This document shows positions 11,859-22,922 of a DNA stretch of 64,000 nucleotides, piece after piece. Source of the stretch: Rugalucina vietnamica (lineage: Eukaryota > Mollusca > Bivalvia > Lucinida > Lucinidae); contig OZ024872.1 in assembly GCA_964017185.1 (NCBI GenBank), positions 42,104,188 to 42,168,187 on the forward strand, given 5' to 3'. The notes below the pieces were generated by a model. The model was not told the DNA's origin, searched no databases, and worked only from the letters and a program-made list of their open reading frames with translations. The stretch's first letter is position 1. Each line of letters opens with the position of its first letter. Made by a program: the position numbers and the translations under genes.

Positions 11859-12099
11859 TCAGGAAAACATGTCCGTGCAATGAATACCCCCTTAAACCCC
11901 ACTTTTATATAGCAAAACTGGGGTCCCATTTTTCTTATTTTTGCTCCAAAACATAGATCGGTGAGGCGGTTCTAACGTGTACCCACAATCTATGTTTTGA
12001 GCAAAAATAAGAAAAATATCAAGTTTTTTTCTGCTGATTTTTTTTTTATTTTTATAGCTAAAAAATCTCTGTATATTGCATGGGCAAGTTTTCGTAATG
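11859..12099 (+). mobile_element. MITE family B, copy 1
   Basis: Typical unit: 'aggaaaacatgtccgtg', 'aaccccacttttatatagc', 'aaaactgggg', 'ttgctccaaaacatagat', an inverted copy of that word ('atctatgttttgagcaaaaa'), and 'ctctgtatattgcatgggca' followed by 'agttttcgtaatg'. No coding capacity. Confidence 0.7.
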
Positions 12100-13275
12100 C
12101 TTTGGGATTCCTAATCAGTTCGTGAAACTGGATCTTAACTGAATCGTACAGTTCGTAGTACTAAGTTCCTGTAATTCTTGGGTCGATCGAAAAATCGTGG
12201 TCAAAAGTTTTAACTGTTCAAAAATTTTGCCACGAATTTTTGAGTTAAAAAAAATGCAGTTAATTCGTAACAAAGTCGTAACTCCCTATGCGCCGTAACT
12301 AGATCTATATCTAATTCGATTCTGCAGCATCGTCGTGCGCATTCTCAACTTTTTAGGGAAATTTGGAGTTTGTAGCTCGATCACGAATAGGCTGTACGAC
12401 ATTGCCACAAATCCTACGAATACGTACCGATGCGAGGAAAGTAAGAACTACCCACGAATTCACAGCAGTATGCGAATCAGCCAAAGCAAGTGTAATCATT
12501 TTAGGAGGCGACAGAAGACAGTGCCGTCAGAGAAGCTACTTCTTTAATTTTAGAGGGTGGCAAACGTTTCATAGGGATAAAGCTACATGTATGTACAGTC
12601 AATACTCAAGAGTTGGGTGGTTATCTTGTAATTTATGAGCAAGAATTTCCAAAGTATCATTCGGCAATAGCCGATAGGAAAATAACATGAAAAAGTGGTA
12701 TTAAGCAAGTGTATTAATCCGTTGAGGAAAAAAATCCAATGAATTGTCGAGAGCAACTACGAATAATTATTATTCGCACTTTCTATCGTCATACTCGCAA
12801 CTGATTCTCAAAGTTTCGCGCAGCATACCCTCAACAGATTGTATTTAGAATTCATGCCAAGTTCGTGCGTCAGCCAAGTACGCCGAACATTCATGGTTTA
12901 GGTCTTACAGCATTCTAAAACATTTGTTATTGTACTGAACAGTCTTAATTGCTGGCGTCATACCTAGCCGATTTTTGGCACACGGTGGCCACACGAACTT
13001 GGTGATATGATTTTCGTCACGAATTTGGTAAAAAGCCAATTTTGAGCCGAAGCATGTACGAAGCATACCGAAGGCCACACGACGGATACACGAATGCCAC
13101 ACGACTATACCCGAAGCACTAACGAATCATATACGAAGTGGCAGTTTTGCATACGATGTTGATGCGAACGGTACACGAAGGCTTCGCGAGGGTTTCACAA
13201 CATCGTGAGGTGTAAAATGTGTTCCCGAAAGTGTCCCGAAGGCATAACGTGACTTCCCGATGTTATGGAAAAAAC
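12100..13275. other. Non-genic stretch rich in acgaa/ttcgt words
   Basis: No credible frame. The segment is dense in irregular CG-containing words: 'cacacgaa', 'tacgaagcata', 'cccgaag', 'gttcgtg', 'acgaattt'. They are densest at 13000-13260 and lack a fixed period. Its CpG content is clearly above that of the neighbouring satellite. Possibly the body of an old transposon; origin not recognised. Confidence 0.4.
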
Positions 13276-14440
13276 AACAACAAACAAATTTGATACTGTG
13301 ACCACAGCAACTTTGTCAGATTCTTTCTTTTAAAAATAAAATTGAAAATGCCACCTTAACCAGGAAGAGGCGTGCCAGTCGCACCACTCCAAAATTTCCC
13401 TCCAAGCGGGCCTCCAAGGTTCCACTCTATTTCATTTTTACGATTCGTTGTTGACGTCCACGGTAAGTACTATACTATATACAATGACTGTAATGTCAGT
13501 TTACTTTACAATACTGTTCAAACTTCTTGGTGACAGTTTGGTTGTACTTTAAATCCATCTTTCGCATGAAACTGACATAAAACTGTTCTGAGTTAGTAGA
13601 TAAAACGCTCGTTTGTCGAATACTGCAAATGGGAACTACTCTACTAGAAAGAAAACCGGGTGCTGCTTGAAAGACAACAGAATAACAAACAAACCAAATA
13701 CCTGTAAGATATGGTGTTTGTTTATTACCATGGTCCGGTTGCATGTAAAGTCTTCTTCTTATTGATTGTCTTGTCTTCGAAATACGCCATGTTTTTGTCA
13801 GAATAGAATCAAAAGTAATCAACTTAAAGTGTTTTGGCACTTTTTTTTTTTATGATGTGAAGCATATTTCACTTCCCTGATAATATAAATGATTATGGTA
13901 TATTTAATTCTTTCTCTAATTAGCTGTTTTAAATAAAAAGCTAATCAAAGTTGGAACCAGCATGACCACCATTACTGCTGATAAAATTTCCAGTCATGAC
14001 ATGCAGGGGTCTGTTATCCCAGTAAATTGTTCTTGCATGGCCAGAATTTTTCTGTTTTGGCAGCAGACGAATTTCAGCATGTAAGTTGCTGTTGGACAAT
14101 AAGCATTTAGCAAATAGCAATTCCCTAGCCCCGGCCTTCCATACTTTCACGTAATTGTTGTGTTGTTTGAATAATAAACGAGAACACGCACAAGGGGAAG
14201 TACTCTGCATTATGCCCTGTTAGGTTTTGCTTTACAATGGCTAGTTTGTAATAATCTATGACTATGATAAATAAAAAAAATGTGAAATACATGTACAGTT
14301 AAGACCAGACGCATACGTACTTAGACAAAGTAGTAGGTTGGTTCATTTAATTCCTTATAATAAACTTTATACCGTTTCCTTTTGAACTTCACTTTAATAA
14401 TAATCGCTTAATGAAAAAACTGAGGCTCAGCAATCGCTAC
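13276..14440. other. No recognised gene
   Basis: Minus-strand frames of 114 codons (13496-13840) and 89 codons (13941-14210) match no family I recognise and have no clear splice context. A plus-strand donor-like 'cacggtaagtac' sits at 13459. Otherwise ordinary A/T-rich DNA. Confidence 0.35.
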
Positions 14441-15335
14441 CTTTATGGGCGGTATTTTCAATATGCTTATGCACGGCACAATGTCATGCATAAGGCTGGG
14501 ACCGGAAGCGGTCCCAGTGGTGGGGGCTCAGGTGCCGGTAGTGGTCCCAATGGGTGGGGGCTCAGGGGCCGGTAGTGGTCCCAATGGGTGGGGGCTCAGG
14601 GGGGCGGCCATAGGGGCTGGTAGTTGTCCCAAGTGGGTGGGGTCTCAGGGGTGAGGGGGTGAGTGGCTCAGAGATGGGTAGTTGTCCCAGGGGAGTGGTG
14701 TGGGCTCAGGAGCCGATAGTGGTCCCAGGGATGGGGGCTAAGGGGTGGGAAACAGAGACCAGTAGTGGTCCCAGGGGTGGGAATCAGAGACCAGTAGTGG
14801 GTCTGAGGGGCCGTAGTGGTACCACTGGGTAGGGAATGAAGGTGATGAGGACTCAAGGGGCCTGTAATGGTCCCAGGGGAGTGATGGCTCAGGGTGCAGT
14901 AGTGGTCCCAGGGGGTGGGGGCACAGGCATAGGGGTTGAGGCTCAGGGGGCCTGTGGTGGTCTCACGATGTGGGGGTGTCAGAGGGGTGGTAGTTATCCA
15001 AGGCGTTGGGAGACCCAGGGAAAATGGTGTTGGGGAAGTCCAGGGGTTTGGAGTTAAGGGGTGAGGGGATCGGGTCTTAGGTTATGGGGCCCAGGTGAAC
15101 ATGGGGTTTTAGGGGATCGGGTGCCCAGTGGAACATGAGGTGTTCAGGAAGTGGATGTGTATGGAGAATCTAGGGGTAGATGGGGTCCCAGGGGATGGGG
15201 GACCTAGGGGAAGATGGGATGGGAGTCCCAGGGGAAGATGAGTTCCTAGGGGATGGGGAATCATTCTAGAGGATGGGATCCAGGGAAAGTTGCGTCAAAG
15301 GGTGTGGGGTCCCAGTGGTGGGTGGAAAATGGTGG
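14441..15335 (+). repeat. G-rich degenerate minisatellite
   Basis: About 900 bp in which 'ggtagtggtcccaatggg', 'tgggggctcaggggcc', 'gtcccaggggatggggga' and relatives recur every ~35-50 bp. The plus strand has dozens of G-runs of 3-5, giving high G-quadruplex potential. Period and sequence drift from left to right (ggtagtggtccc units to 'ggggatggggga' units). Glycine-rich open frames here are composition artefacts. Confidence 0.8.
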
Positions 15336-15466
15336 GTAAGTTAAATATTTTGCATCAATCTGTCAACCAAGTCATATTATCATGATTTTCATATCATATG
15401 AAAAGATAAATGATGGGACTGTAAAAATTTATATCCCCCCAAAATAAAATTTGGAAACAACAACAA

Positions 15467-16991
15467 AACCAGAGGACCAATGGTCCTGTAAACGCTCACC
15501 TGAGATCTGTTGTATATACAAATTTACATCTTTGCATATTATGGAAAAAAGCCCCAGTAAAGGGGCAGATGATTCCCTGGTGTCCATTATTTTTCTTCAT
15601 AATAATCAATATCCTGTCCATTTGCCAATTTCCTGCAAGTCTTTCCCTTCAACCAACAAATAACAGTTATCCCCATTCAAAGGCATAGGCAACCTATGTT
15701 GACCTTGCAGTAAAATAGGTCAACGTCATCACAGGGTCATGATTTATATATACATTGTAGTACTTAAGCCATTGATGTTTCATGCCAAGTTTTGTTGAAA
15801 TCGGTCTACCGGTTCCAGAGGAGAAGATTTTGGAAGGGTTTTTACCATATATGGGCATGGCCGCCCTTCTTGGTCATGTGACCAGGATTATTTATATGCA
15901 CATTGGTTCCCCCATTCTATAGATGCTTCACATAAAGTTTGGCTGTGATTGGCCAAGTGGTTTCAGAGAAGAAGATGTTTGAATATTATGGTAATATACA
16001 TGTATATTGCCCCGGGGTGGGGGCATATGAGCCCTTGGGTCCATTTTTTTTCAGAATCATTAATATTCAGTCATACTACCCATTTCCTGCAAGATTTTCA
16101 CCTCAAAATTACTTTTTAAAAGTTTCCCCCATTCAAATGCATTGGCGACCTATGTTGACCTTGCCATAGAAAAGGTCAAGGTCATCACAGGGTCATGATT
16201 TATATATACATTGTAGTACTTGAGCCATCAATGCTCCATGCCAAGTTTCTTTGAAATCAGTCAACCGGTCCGGGAGAAAAAGATTTCTAAAGGGATTTTA
16301 CCATATATGGGCATGGCGGCCATCTTGGTCATGTGACCTTGATTATTTATATATACAGTGGTTCCCCCTTCCTATTGATGCTTCACATAAAATTCGGCTT
16401 TAATTGGCCAAGCGGTTTCAGAGGAGATGATGTTTGAATATTATGGTAATATACATGTATATTGCCCCGGGGTGGGGGCATATGAGCCCCTGGGGTGCAA
16501 ATTTTTTTCAGAATCATTAATATTCAGTCATACTGCCCATTTCCTGAAAGACTTTCACTTAAAATGACATTTTAAAAGTTTTCCCCATTCAAATGCATAG
16601 GCAACCTATGTTGACCTTGCCGTAAAATAGGTCAAGGTCATCACAGGGCCATGATTTATATACACATTGAAGTGCTTGAGCCATCGATGCTTCATGCCAA
16701 GTTTCGTTGAAATCGGTCTACTGGTTCTGGAGAAGAAGATTTTTGAAGGATTTTTACCATATATGGGCATGGCGGCCATCTTGGTCATGTGACCTGGATT
16801 TCTTACATATACATTGGTTCCCCCTTCCTATAGATGCTTCATATAAAATTTGGCTTTGATTGGCCAAGCGGTTTCAGAGAAGAAGATGTTTGAAAATGGT
16901 GGACGACGGACGGACGGACGACGATGGACGGACGCCGGGTGCCTACCTATCCTATAAGCTCACCTGTGAGCCTTCGGCTCAGGTGAGCTAA
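15467..16991 (+). mobile_element. Helitron-like (HINE) element, family alpha, copy 1
   Basis: Left end 'accagaggaccaatggtcct' followed by 'gtaaacgctcacctgag'. Then ~480-bp internal repeats keyed on 'tgaccttgccrtaaaatagg', 'atcacagggtcatgattta', 'gtttcagaggagaagatg' and 'gccccggggtggggg'. Then a gacggacgg microsatellite, then 'tataagctcacctgtgagcc', 'ttcggctcaggtgagctaa' as a terminal hairpin. No protein coding. Confidence 0.8.
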
Positions 16992-17126
16992 AAAAAAAAA
17001 ACAAGCGCACTTAATCCTTTTATGGTTCTTTTGTGAATAAGTATATGGATCTTTGTTCAAGGTTTTGGACCAACATTAATCATGATGTGCTTCTTGGAAA
17101 AGGGTTCTAGCGCTTTGTAGTAAAAT

Positions 17127-17364
17127 TGAGCCGCTGCATCAGAAAACCTACAATTTACATATGCAAAAACAAAGACGCAGACCAGCTTCACGGTTACCAC
17201 AAAGCTGATCAGCACCTTTGCTTTCATTGCACGGATAGTGGAATCCATCTTCTACTTCAATTCAAAATTTCAAGCTTCTAGCTTGCTTCTGTTACTGTAC
17301 AGGCTAGTTTGTATCAGACCTGATCTAAACCCAAATTGTTGGATTTCTCATTCACTGGCTCAAA
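17127..17364 (-). mobile_element. MITE family A, copy 2
   Basis: Full-length reverse-oriented copy: tgagccgctgcatcagaaaa, 'gcaaaaacaaagacgcag', hairpin around accagcttcacggttacc, 'aatttcaagcttctagc', 'tgtacaggctagtttgt', 'ttggatttctcattcactgg'. Confidence 0.75.
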
Positions 17365-17511
17365 TATAAGTTAATTCTTTTCCATAAATAAAAACACAGG
17401 GCTTTTTCACTCGTCACTGCACATCTGGGCATACACATACCATCTGATCCTTAGCACACATGCTGTGTACCAGTGTGTGGCATGCGAATACTCATGGATA
17501 ATATACAATTA

Positions 17512-17613
17512 TTGACTATTGAGTCATTGAATATGATGTGATATCCAACAGAGACTACCAATATTGGTAGTCTCTGTTGGATATCACATCATATTCAATG
17601 ACTCAATAGTCAA
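17512..17613. repeat. Perfect 102-bp palindrome
   Basis: Every base from 17512 (ttgactattgagtcattgaa...) pairs with its partner to 17613 (...ttcaatgactcaatagtcaa), with no spacer; the centre is ccaatattgg at 17558-17567. Checked base by base in this window. One mismatch outside the arms, then caatt pairs again. Confidence 0.95.
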
Positions 17614-17972
17614 CAATTGCTTTATTGTATAACACAAAAGAAGGATCAGAAAAAAATCATTTGAAAATGGATTGTTTTCAACAGCTTTCATAAAGTCCCA
17701 GCATGACCATAAAGTTCGTTGGGACATAAAGTCTTAATTCAAATAAACTATCATCTGTAGTTCATCAGTAGGACTGCAAGACATCAATCAATGTACATTT
17801 CCATGATAGAGGCCGTGTTCTAAATTTAGCAACGTATATTTAATGGGAAAAACCCCAAGTCATAGAATATGACAAAATATGCAATGGGCTGAAAGCATTG
17901 TCTGAAATACTGTCTATTTATAGTTATATAATAATGGCCATTATGAGATGCATTTGTATCTTGGTGAAAGTA

Positions 17973-18350
17973 TCATCAGGATAACACGTCTGTGAAATAT
18001 ATTTCCAATTACCACTAACTTAATATAGTAAATCTGGGGTGTACAAGGGTATACATACATATGAGCCGCCTCGTGGGAAAACCAACAATGTGGTTTCCGA
18101 ACAGGTTCAACACAAACCGACCTGTACAAGCACAGAAAGGAGCTAGAAGCTTGAAATTTCGGATTTAAGTAGAAGAGGAATTGTACTATCCGAGTAGCGA
18201 AACCAAAGGCGCTGATCATTCCCATGTGGTGGCTCATATATTTGCTCCAAAACATAGATAGTGGGTAGTCCTTAAAACTGTCACAATAGGGCAGTTCGAA
18301 CAGTGAGGTGGTTCTAGTATGAACCCACAATCAATGTTTAGAGTGAAAAA
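17973..18350 (+). mobile_element. MITE family B, copy 2, split by a family A copy
   Basis: Left half 'catcaggataacacgtctg' to 'ggggtgtacaagggtatac' (to 18061) and right half 'tttgctccaaaacatagat' onward (from 18237) are family B sequence. The family A copy between them is flanked by atat on both sides. Confidence 0.65.
18062..18236 (+). mobile_element. MITE family A, copy 3 (internally deleted, nested)
   Basis: tgagccgcctcgtgggaaaa at the left, cccatgtggtggctca at the right, with the second half of the central hairpin and the gcgcctttgttttcgc segment deleted. Inserted into family B copy 2. Confidence 0.75.
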
Positions 18351-19480
18351 ATTCACTGACTAATAATGCAACATTTTACATTGATTATCATTTCCTTAAA
18401 CTGATTTAAAGTTAAAAGGAAGGATAAAATAATAATTCTATTTTGAGTCTTAATATCAATCTATCCATGAAAATGTGTTCTCTAAATTCTTTGCTAAAGC
18501 TGCTTTCTTCAACGTCATCGAGACGCAACTTTTCTGAAGAAAACCTAACAGTGGCTACAAGAAAGGGATTTTGCGATAGAAAACCATCTGCGGTGATAGC
18601 TAACAACTTAAAGCATAAGATAAACATAAGAAAAACAAAACAAACATTAGTACTTTCTTTCAATTTTGTTTAAGGCGCTAGGGTTTTCGCTGATGTCAAA
18701 CATAAAATGCTCAAAACACAGATGCATTCCATTACAGCGCCAAAACTTATAAGAACCTTATGTTAGTCTCATTTCTAAATATTGTGTTTGAAAAGTTTTG
18801 CACGTGTTTCAATTTTACGTGCAAAAATTATGTTTTCTTGATCTTGATAAACATGAAAATGGTGTAATTACCAAATTTTTTAATGCAAATGAAATCCAGC
18901 CAATAACATTCTTTGGGTTTTGGTGTTTCCAGAAATCATGTTGGACCTGAAGAAATTTTTTTGGTCCCCATTGACCTATTCTGCAATTTATTTTTGTTGC
19001 ATTTTGGGTAGCGCTTGAAATCATACTGTGTGGTGTTAATCACAGACATTTCTTTTTTGGTATTGAAGTTCAGCAGACTAATTGTATTTTTCAGTTCAAC
19101 AGATACTTTTCCGAAAAATCCTGTATTCTTAGAGAAGGAATTGATAATGCAAGTGTTGCGTTTTTAAAGTCTGTGAGTATAGTGAAATATCAAACTTTTT
19201 GAATTGAAGATTTTCATTTTTACATCCAAAAACAAATTGCTGTTCATTACATGTACACACGTTTGTTTTCATAATGTTACATGCTATTTGTTGCCAAAAA
19301 TGCCATACATCCTTCAGACGTTGACAACCCCACCTTCAACAACATATGCTGATTGCCACGTTTTTAGATTGGTAACAATTGTCTATTTGCTTATGCACAT
19401 GTCTGCCTCAGTCTTGTATTCGTATTTGATTTGGTAGATGCTAGCTGGATGGCTACCTTGCTGGGAAAGAGCTAGTCATT
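18351..19480. other. No recognised gene
   Basis: A/T-rich sequence with overlapping short frames on both strands (18412-18673) that match nothing I know. No clear repeat structure. Confidence 0.35.
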
Positions 19481-19716
19481 TGAGCCGCCTCGTAGGAAAA
19501 CCAACAATGTGGTTTCTGAACAGGTCCGACATAAACAGACCTGTACAGTCACAGAAAAGAGCTAGAAGCTTGAAATTTTGGATTTAAGTAGAAGAGGAAT
19601 TGTACTATCTGAGTATCGAAAACAAAGGCGCTGATCAGCTTCGCGGTTACCGCGAAGCTGATCTGCGTCTTTGTTTTCGCCTATGCAGATCGTTGGTTTT
19701 CCCATGAGGCGGCTCA
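19481..19716 (+). mobile_element. MITE family A, copy 4 (best-preserved)
   Basis: Clean example: ends tgagccgcctcgtaggaaaa and ttttcccatgaggcggctca; 'gaggaattgtactatctgag'; central hairpin with arms gatcagcttcgcggt and accgcgaagctgatc; then 'tgcgtctttgttttcgcc'. About 236 bp. Confidence 0.85.
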
Positions 19717-20164
19717 TTTTGCTCTTCATACATGTTTCTAAAATTTATGTTGTGTCTTATTTCTTTCCTGCCTGGTGCTTATGGTATACCATGAGATTGT
19801 ACTTCTCAATTTAAATTTGAACAATTCCTGGTCTTTCTTTTCTGCCTTTAATGATAATAATAAACACAGAACGCTTTTATCAATATTTTATTCATAATTT
19901 AGAATTATGATAATGTTTATTTACATTTATAACCATGAAAAAAATGGCCAAGTAGACAAAATATTAACATGCAACAAAACAATCATGTATACAAAGTCTA
20001 GCATATGATGTCACAAAGTACTGTAAGTTCAGAAATGTCTGCAAGAAATTAACCCATATTTGACGAATGGATTCTCTCATCATTATCAATTGGATGAGTA
20101 CACTTTCATATTTAGTGGTGTTACAAGTAATTTTTAATTTTCATCCCATTTTTTGATGAATTTT

Positions 20165-20275
20165 CGTTAAGCAAACAGAATAGCCCCAGATGGGACGCCG
20201 CGTTCTGCGACATCACATCTGAGGCTATACTGTTTGCCTATGTCCCATAAAAAGGACGCCAGGCTTAAATGAGTT
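20165..20275 (+). repeat. Short dispersed repeat
   Basis: 'agcaaacagaatagcccc' ... 'gacgccgcgttctgcg' ... 'tttgcctatgtcccataaa' ... 'ggacgccaggctt'. The same words recur, rearranged and inverted, at 53845-53925, so this is an interspersed repeat of unknown class. The rest of 19717-20620 shows no gene. Confidence 0.45.
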
Positions 20276-20621
20276 AATTTTTGCTAATACTTGAAAATCC
20301 ATTGCCTAGTGGATTTAAGAATCTCTCTTATAAAGAATCTCTATAGGTCATACAAACTACACGAACACATTGTCATGTTCGTGAATTCAAGACCCCATGA
20401 ATAAATCTGAAACAGAAAGTCTCAAAATAATTCACAAGAAAATTTCTGAATTTATAGTAAATATGATGAGAAAATCTTTTACAAATTCTCAGTTCAGTCA
20501 CAACATTTTGCCTGATTTCATCTAATTTGAGCTTTCATTCATCTGAAAAGACCAGTTTAATAAAGATATGACTATCCTTCATTTTGGCACATTGCAGTCA
20601 AGGTTTTACTGTCATATCTCT

Positions 20622-20866
20622 ACATAATCTGTGAAGCTAGAAGAAAGTGCAGAGAACTCAAAGCCTGAGCCAACTGACGATGACTTGCTCTACTTCCAAC
20701 CGACAGTTTAAAGCTAAAATTGGCCTTGTCAGCCATAAAAAAAAAAAACAAAACAAAAAAAAAAAACACAAACAAACAAAAAAACTCATCGACACATAAA
20801 ATATAAATGTGTACTCAAGAGATATAAATTAACAAACTCATTATTGAGAGACAAACATATTCTGTC
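20622..20866 (+). pseudogene. LINE 3'-end remnant
   Basis: 'agaagaaagtgcagagaac', 'gacttgctctacttccaacc', 'aaattggccttgtcagccat' and 'tcattattgagagacaaaca' align in order with the 3' end of the LINE copies at 34330-34530. The A-rich stretch at 20736-20790 lies inside it. No intact frame. Confidence 0.6.
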
Positions 20867-20964
20867 AGATCTACTAGAGGATTTAGTTTAAATCCTTATG
20901 TTTATTTTTTATATTGCAAAAGCCCAAAACCATGTGAACAAGGAAACACTGTTATAACCTATAA

Positions 20965-21200
20965 GAGCCGTGATGCAAGAAAACCAGTCTTTGGGGTTTC
21001 TGACCAGGTCTGACACAAACCGGCCTGTGCAGCTACAGAAGATGGCTAGAGGGTGGAAGTTTTAGAGTTAGAAAGTTGAGGAATTGTACTACCCATGTAG
21101 CAAAAACAAAGACGTTGATCAGCTTCTCAGTTACTGCGAAGCTGATCTGCGCCTTTGTTTTCGCCTAGGCAAATATCCGGTTTTCTCATGACGAAGCTCA
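20965..21200 (+). mobile_element. MITE family A, copy 5
   Basis: gagccgtgatgcaagaaaac ... hairpin with cagcttctcagttactgcga ... ttttctcatgacgaagctca. Confidence 0.75.
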
Positions 21201-21564
21201 TTAAGGGCCAAGTCCAGCACTTCACAAGAACTTTTAATCAGCAGGGGTTTCATTAAGGCGGTAGGCGGGGATTTTAGCCTTCTACTAAGACGCTATCACC
21301 CTGCTACTTTTGCAAATTTTGTATGAAGTTAATAGGGAAAACATAAATCCCCACCTACTTTGCCCTGAGCCCCGGATGTCAAAAAAGTTAGTGAAACTCC
21401 TGAATCAGATCAATCCATCTGCACATTGCTTTAGTCCTACCACACCTGATTGATATCAGATAGCAAACGAAACAGGAGCCAGTGGGCCCAGTTGTTCAAA
21501 ACTGCGTTAGCTTAACGTCATTGTTAAGACCTCAACTCATTAAGCAAATGCTGATTACATAAGC

Positions 21565-21694
21565 AAATACACTTATTTTTTGTTGATAAAATGTGAAAAT
21601 CCTTTACAGTGTATAATTTTTGTTGATAAAATGTGAGAATCCTTTGCATTGCAAAGGATTCTCACTTTTTATCAACAAAAAATAAGTGTATTTG
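21565..21694. repeat. Inverted repeat with a duplicated left arm
   Basis: 'tgttgataaaatgtgagaat' then cctttgca (to 21648) pairs with tgcaaagg then 'attctcactttttatcaaca'. The outer arm 'aaatacacttatttttt' (21565) pairs with 'aaaaaataagtgtattt'. A second, imperfect left arm (21582-21607) is also present. Confidence 0.75.
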
Positions 21695-21962
21695 TAATAT
21701 TTGTGTTTGAAATTTTAACAAATCTTTAACTAACGATGTCATTAATTTTGAGCAACTGCACCCAGTTGGTCAACATCATTGAGCTTAAATAATGTTTTAC
21801 AATGACAGTCTGAGGGCTAGATTCAGTATGAGATTTGAATCTATGTGTCACAGCTATCATATTGCACTAATCCTATCACACCCAATTACTGTTAGTCCCA
21901 TTATGTTAACCATAGGCTCTGTCCAACTGACTGCCATTAGGACGCAAATGAAAGTATGGAAA

Positions 21963-22485
21963 TCATCAAGAAAACATGTCCGTGTATTTTTTTTTGGGAT
22001 TCAATTTTACGTCCCTTTCAAGCTTTTTCACTCATATCGAGACGAATCAATCGGTAGGTGGGGCGAAAACCGGAGTACCCGGGGAAAAACCACCTGACAC
22101 ACCCACAAGCAGAACATGGCTTGTCTCACATATGAATTCGTGCCCCGTGCGAGGCGCGAACCCACATCGGTGAGATGATCGAATGATCAACAGCACTGAA
22201 GTCAGCGACCTTCACCACTCGGCCACGTGTTCGTGTAATGATTACCCCTTGAACCCCACTGTTATATAGCAAAACTGGGGTATGCAGGGGTATACCTATT
22301 TTTCTTTTTGCTGTAAAACATAGATTGTGGGTACTCGTTAGAACCGCCTTGGCGAGGCGGTTCTAACGTGTACCCACAATCTATGTTTTGAGCAAATATA
22401 AGAAAAATATCAAAATTTTTCTGTCAGATAAAAGTTTCGTTTTTTACAATTGAAAAAAATTCTCTGTATATTGCATGGGCAAGTT
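21963..22485 (+). mobile_element. MITE family B, copy 3, split by a SINE
   Basis: 'atcaagaaaacatgtccgtg' at the left. After the SINE the element resumes with 'tgtaatgattaccccttgaa', 'actggggtatgcaggggtat', the paired 'aacatagattgtgggtactc' / 'gtacccacaatctatgtttt' arms, and 'ctctgtatattgcatgggca'. Confidence 0.75.
21987..22227 (-). mobile_element. tRNA-derived SINE with target-site duplication
   Basis: On the minus strand: a pol III A-box-like start (cgtggccgagtggtgaagg), a B-box-like gtgggttcgcgcctc about 50 nt later, a conserved-looking 'gggtactccggttttcgccc' centre and a short A tail. The flanks tgtccgtgta (21977-21986) and tgttcgtgta (22228-22237) form a 10-bp duplication with one mismatch. 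It is not a functional tRNA: there is no acceptor-stem pairing. Confidence 0.75.
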
Positions 22486-22694
22486 TTCACAATGTTATTT
22501 TCCAGTGTTTAAATCCACCAAAACTGGTGACCCGTTCACCATATAGCACTAGTTTTATCACACCCAATAGCTGCTGCTCCTGCTGTGTTTGCTGTGTGTT
22601 CTGTCTGTCTGACTGCCATCACGGTGCACCTGAAAAAAGTCATAGCAAAAGTTTAAGCCTAGGTCTAAAGGAGCAATCTAGATTCTGTATTATT

Positions 22695-22922
22695 TGAGCC
22701 ATGACGTGAAAAAAACGGTCTTTGGGTTTCCGACTAGGTCTGACACAAACCGGCCTGTACAGCCACAGAAAAAGGCTAGAAGCTTAAAACTTTCGACTTA
22801 AGAAGAAGAGGAATTGTACTATCCAAGTAGTGAAAACAAAGGCACTGATCATAACTGCGAAGCTGATCTGCGCCTTTGTTTTCGCATATGTCATAATCCC
22901 GTTTTCTCACAATGCAACTCAT
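22695..22922 (+). mobile_element. MITE family A, copy 6
   Basis: tgagccatgacgtgaaaaaa ... 'gaggaattgtactatccaag' ... 'ctgcgcctttgttttcgca' ... gttttctcacaatgcaactca. Confidence 0.7.

Noticed and set aside
13496..14210. Two minus-strand frames of 114 and 89 codons
   Set aside because: No recognisable domain, no convincing splice sites, and no codon pattern beyond chance.
14445..15057. Glycine/proline-rich open frames
   Set aside because: They lie wholly in a G-rich minisatellite and change with the repeat phase.
17057..17248. Frames with the TAKLVCVFVFAY-type peptide (also near 1672, 42201, 56082)
   Set aside because: The same peptide comes from every family A MITE hairpin, so it is repeat translation, not a gene family.
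18412..18673. Overlapping frames on both strands with a hydrophobic N-terminus
   Set aside because: They are antisense shadows of each other without splice or family support.
22140..22227. tRNA gene
   Set aside because: A- and B-box-like words are present but there is no acceptor-stem pairing, and the segment is the head of a SINE.
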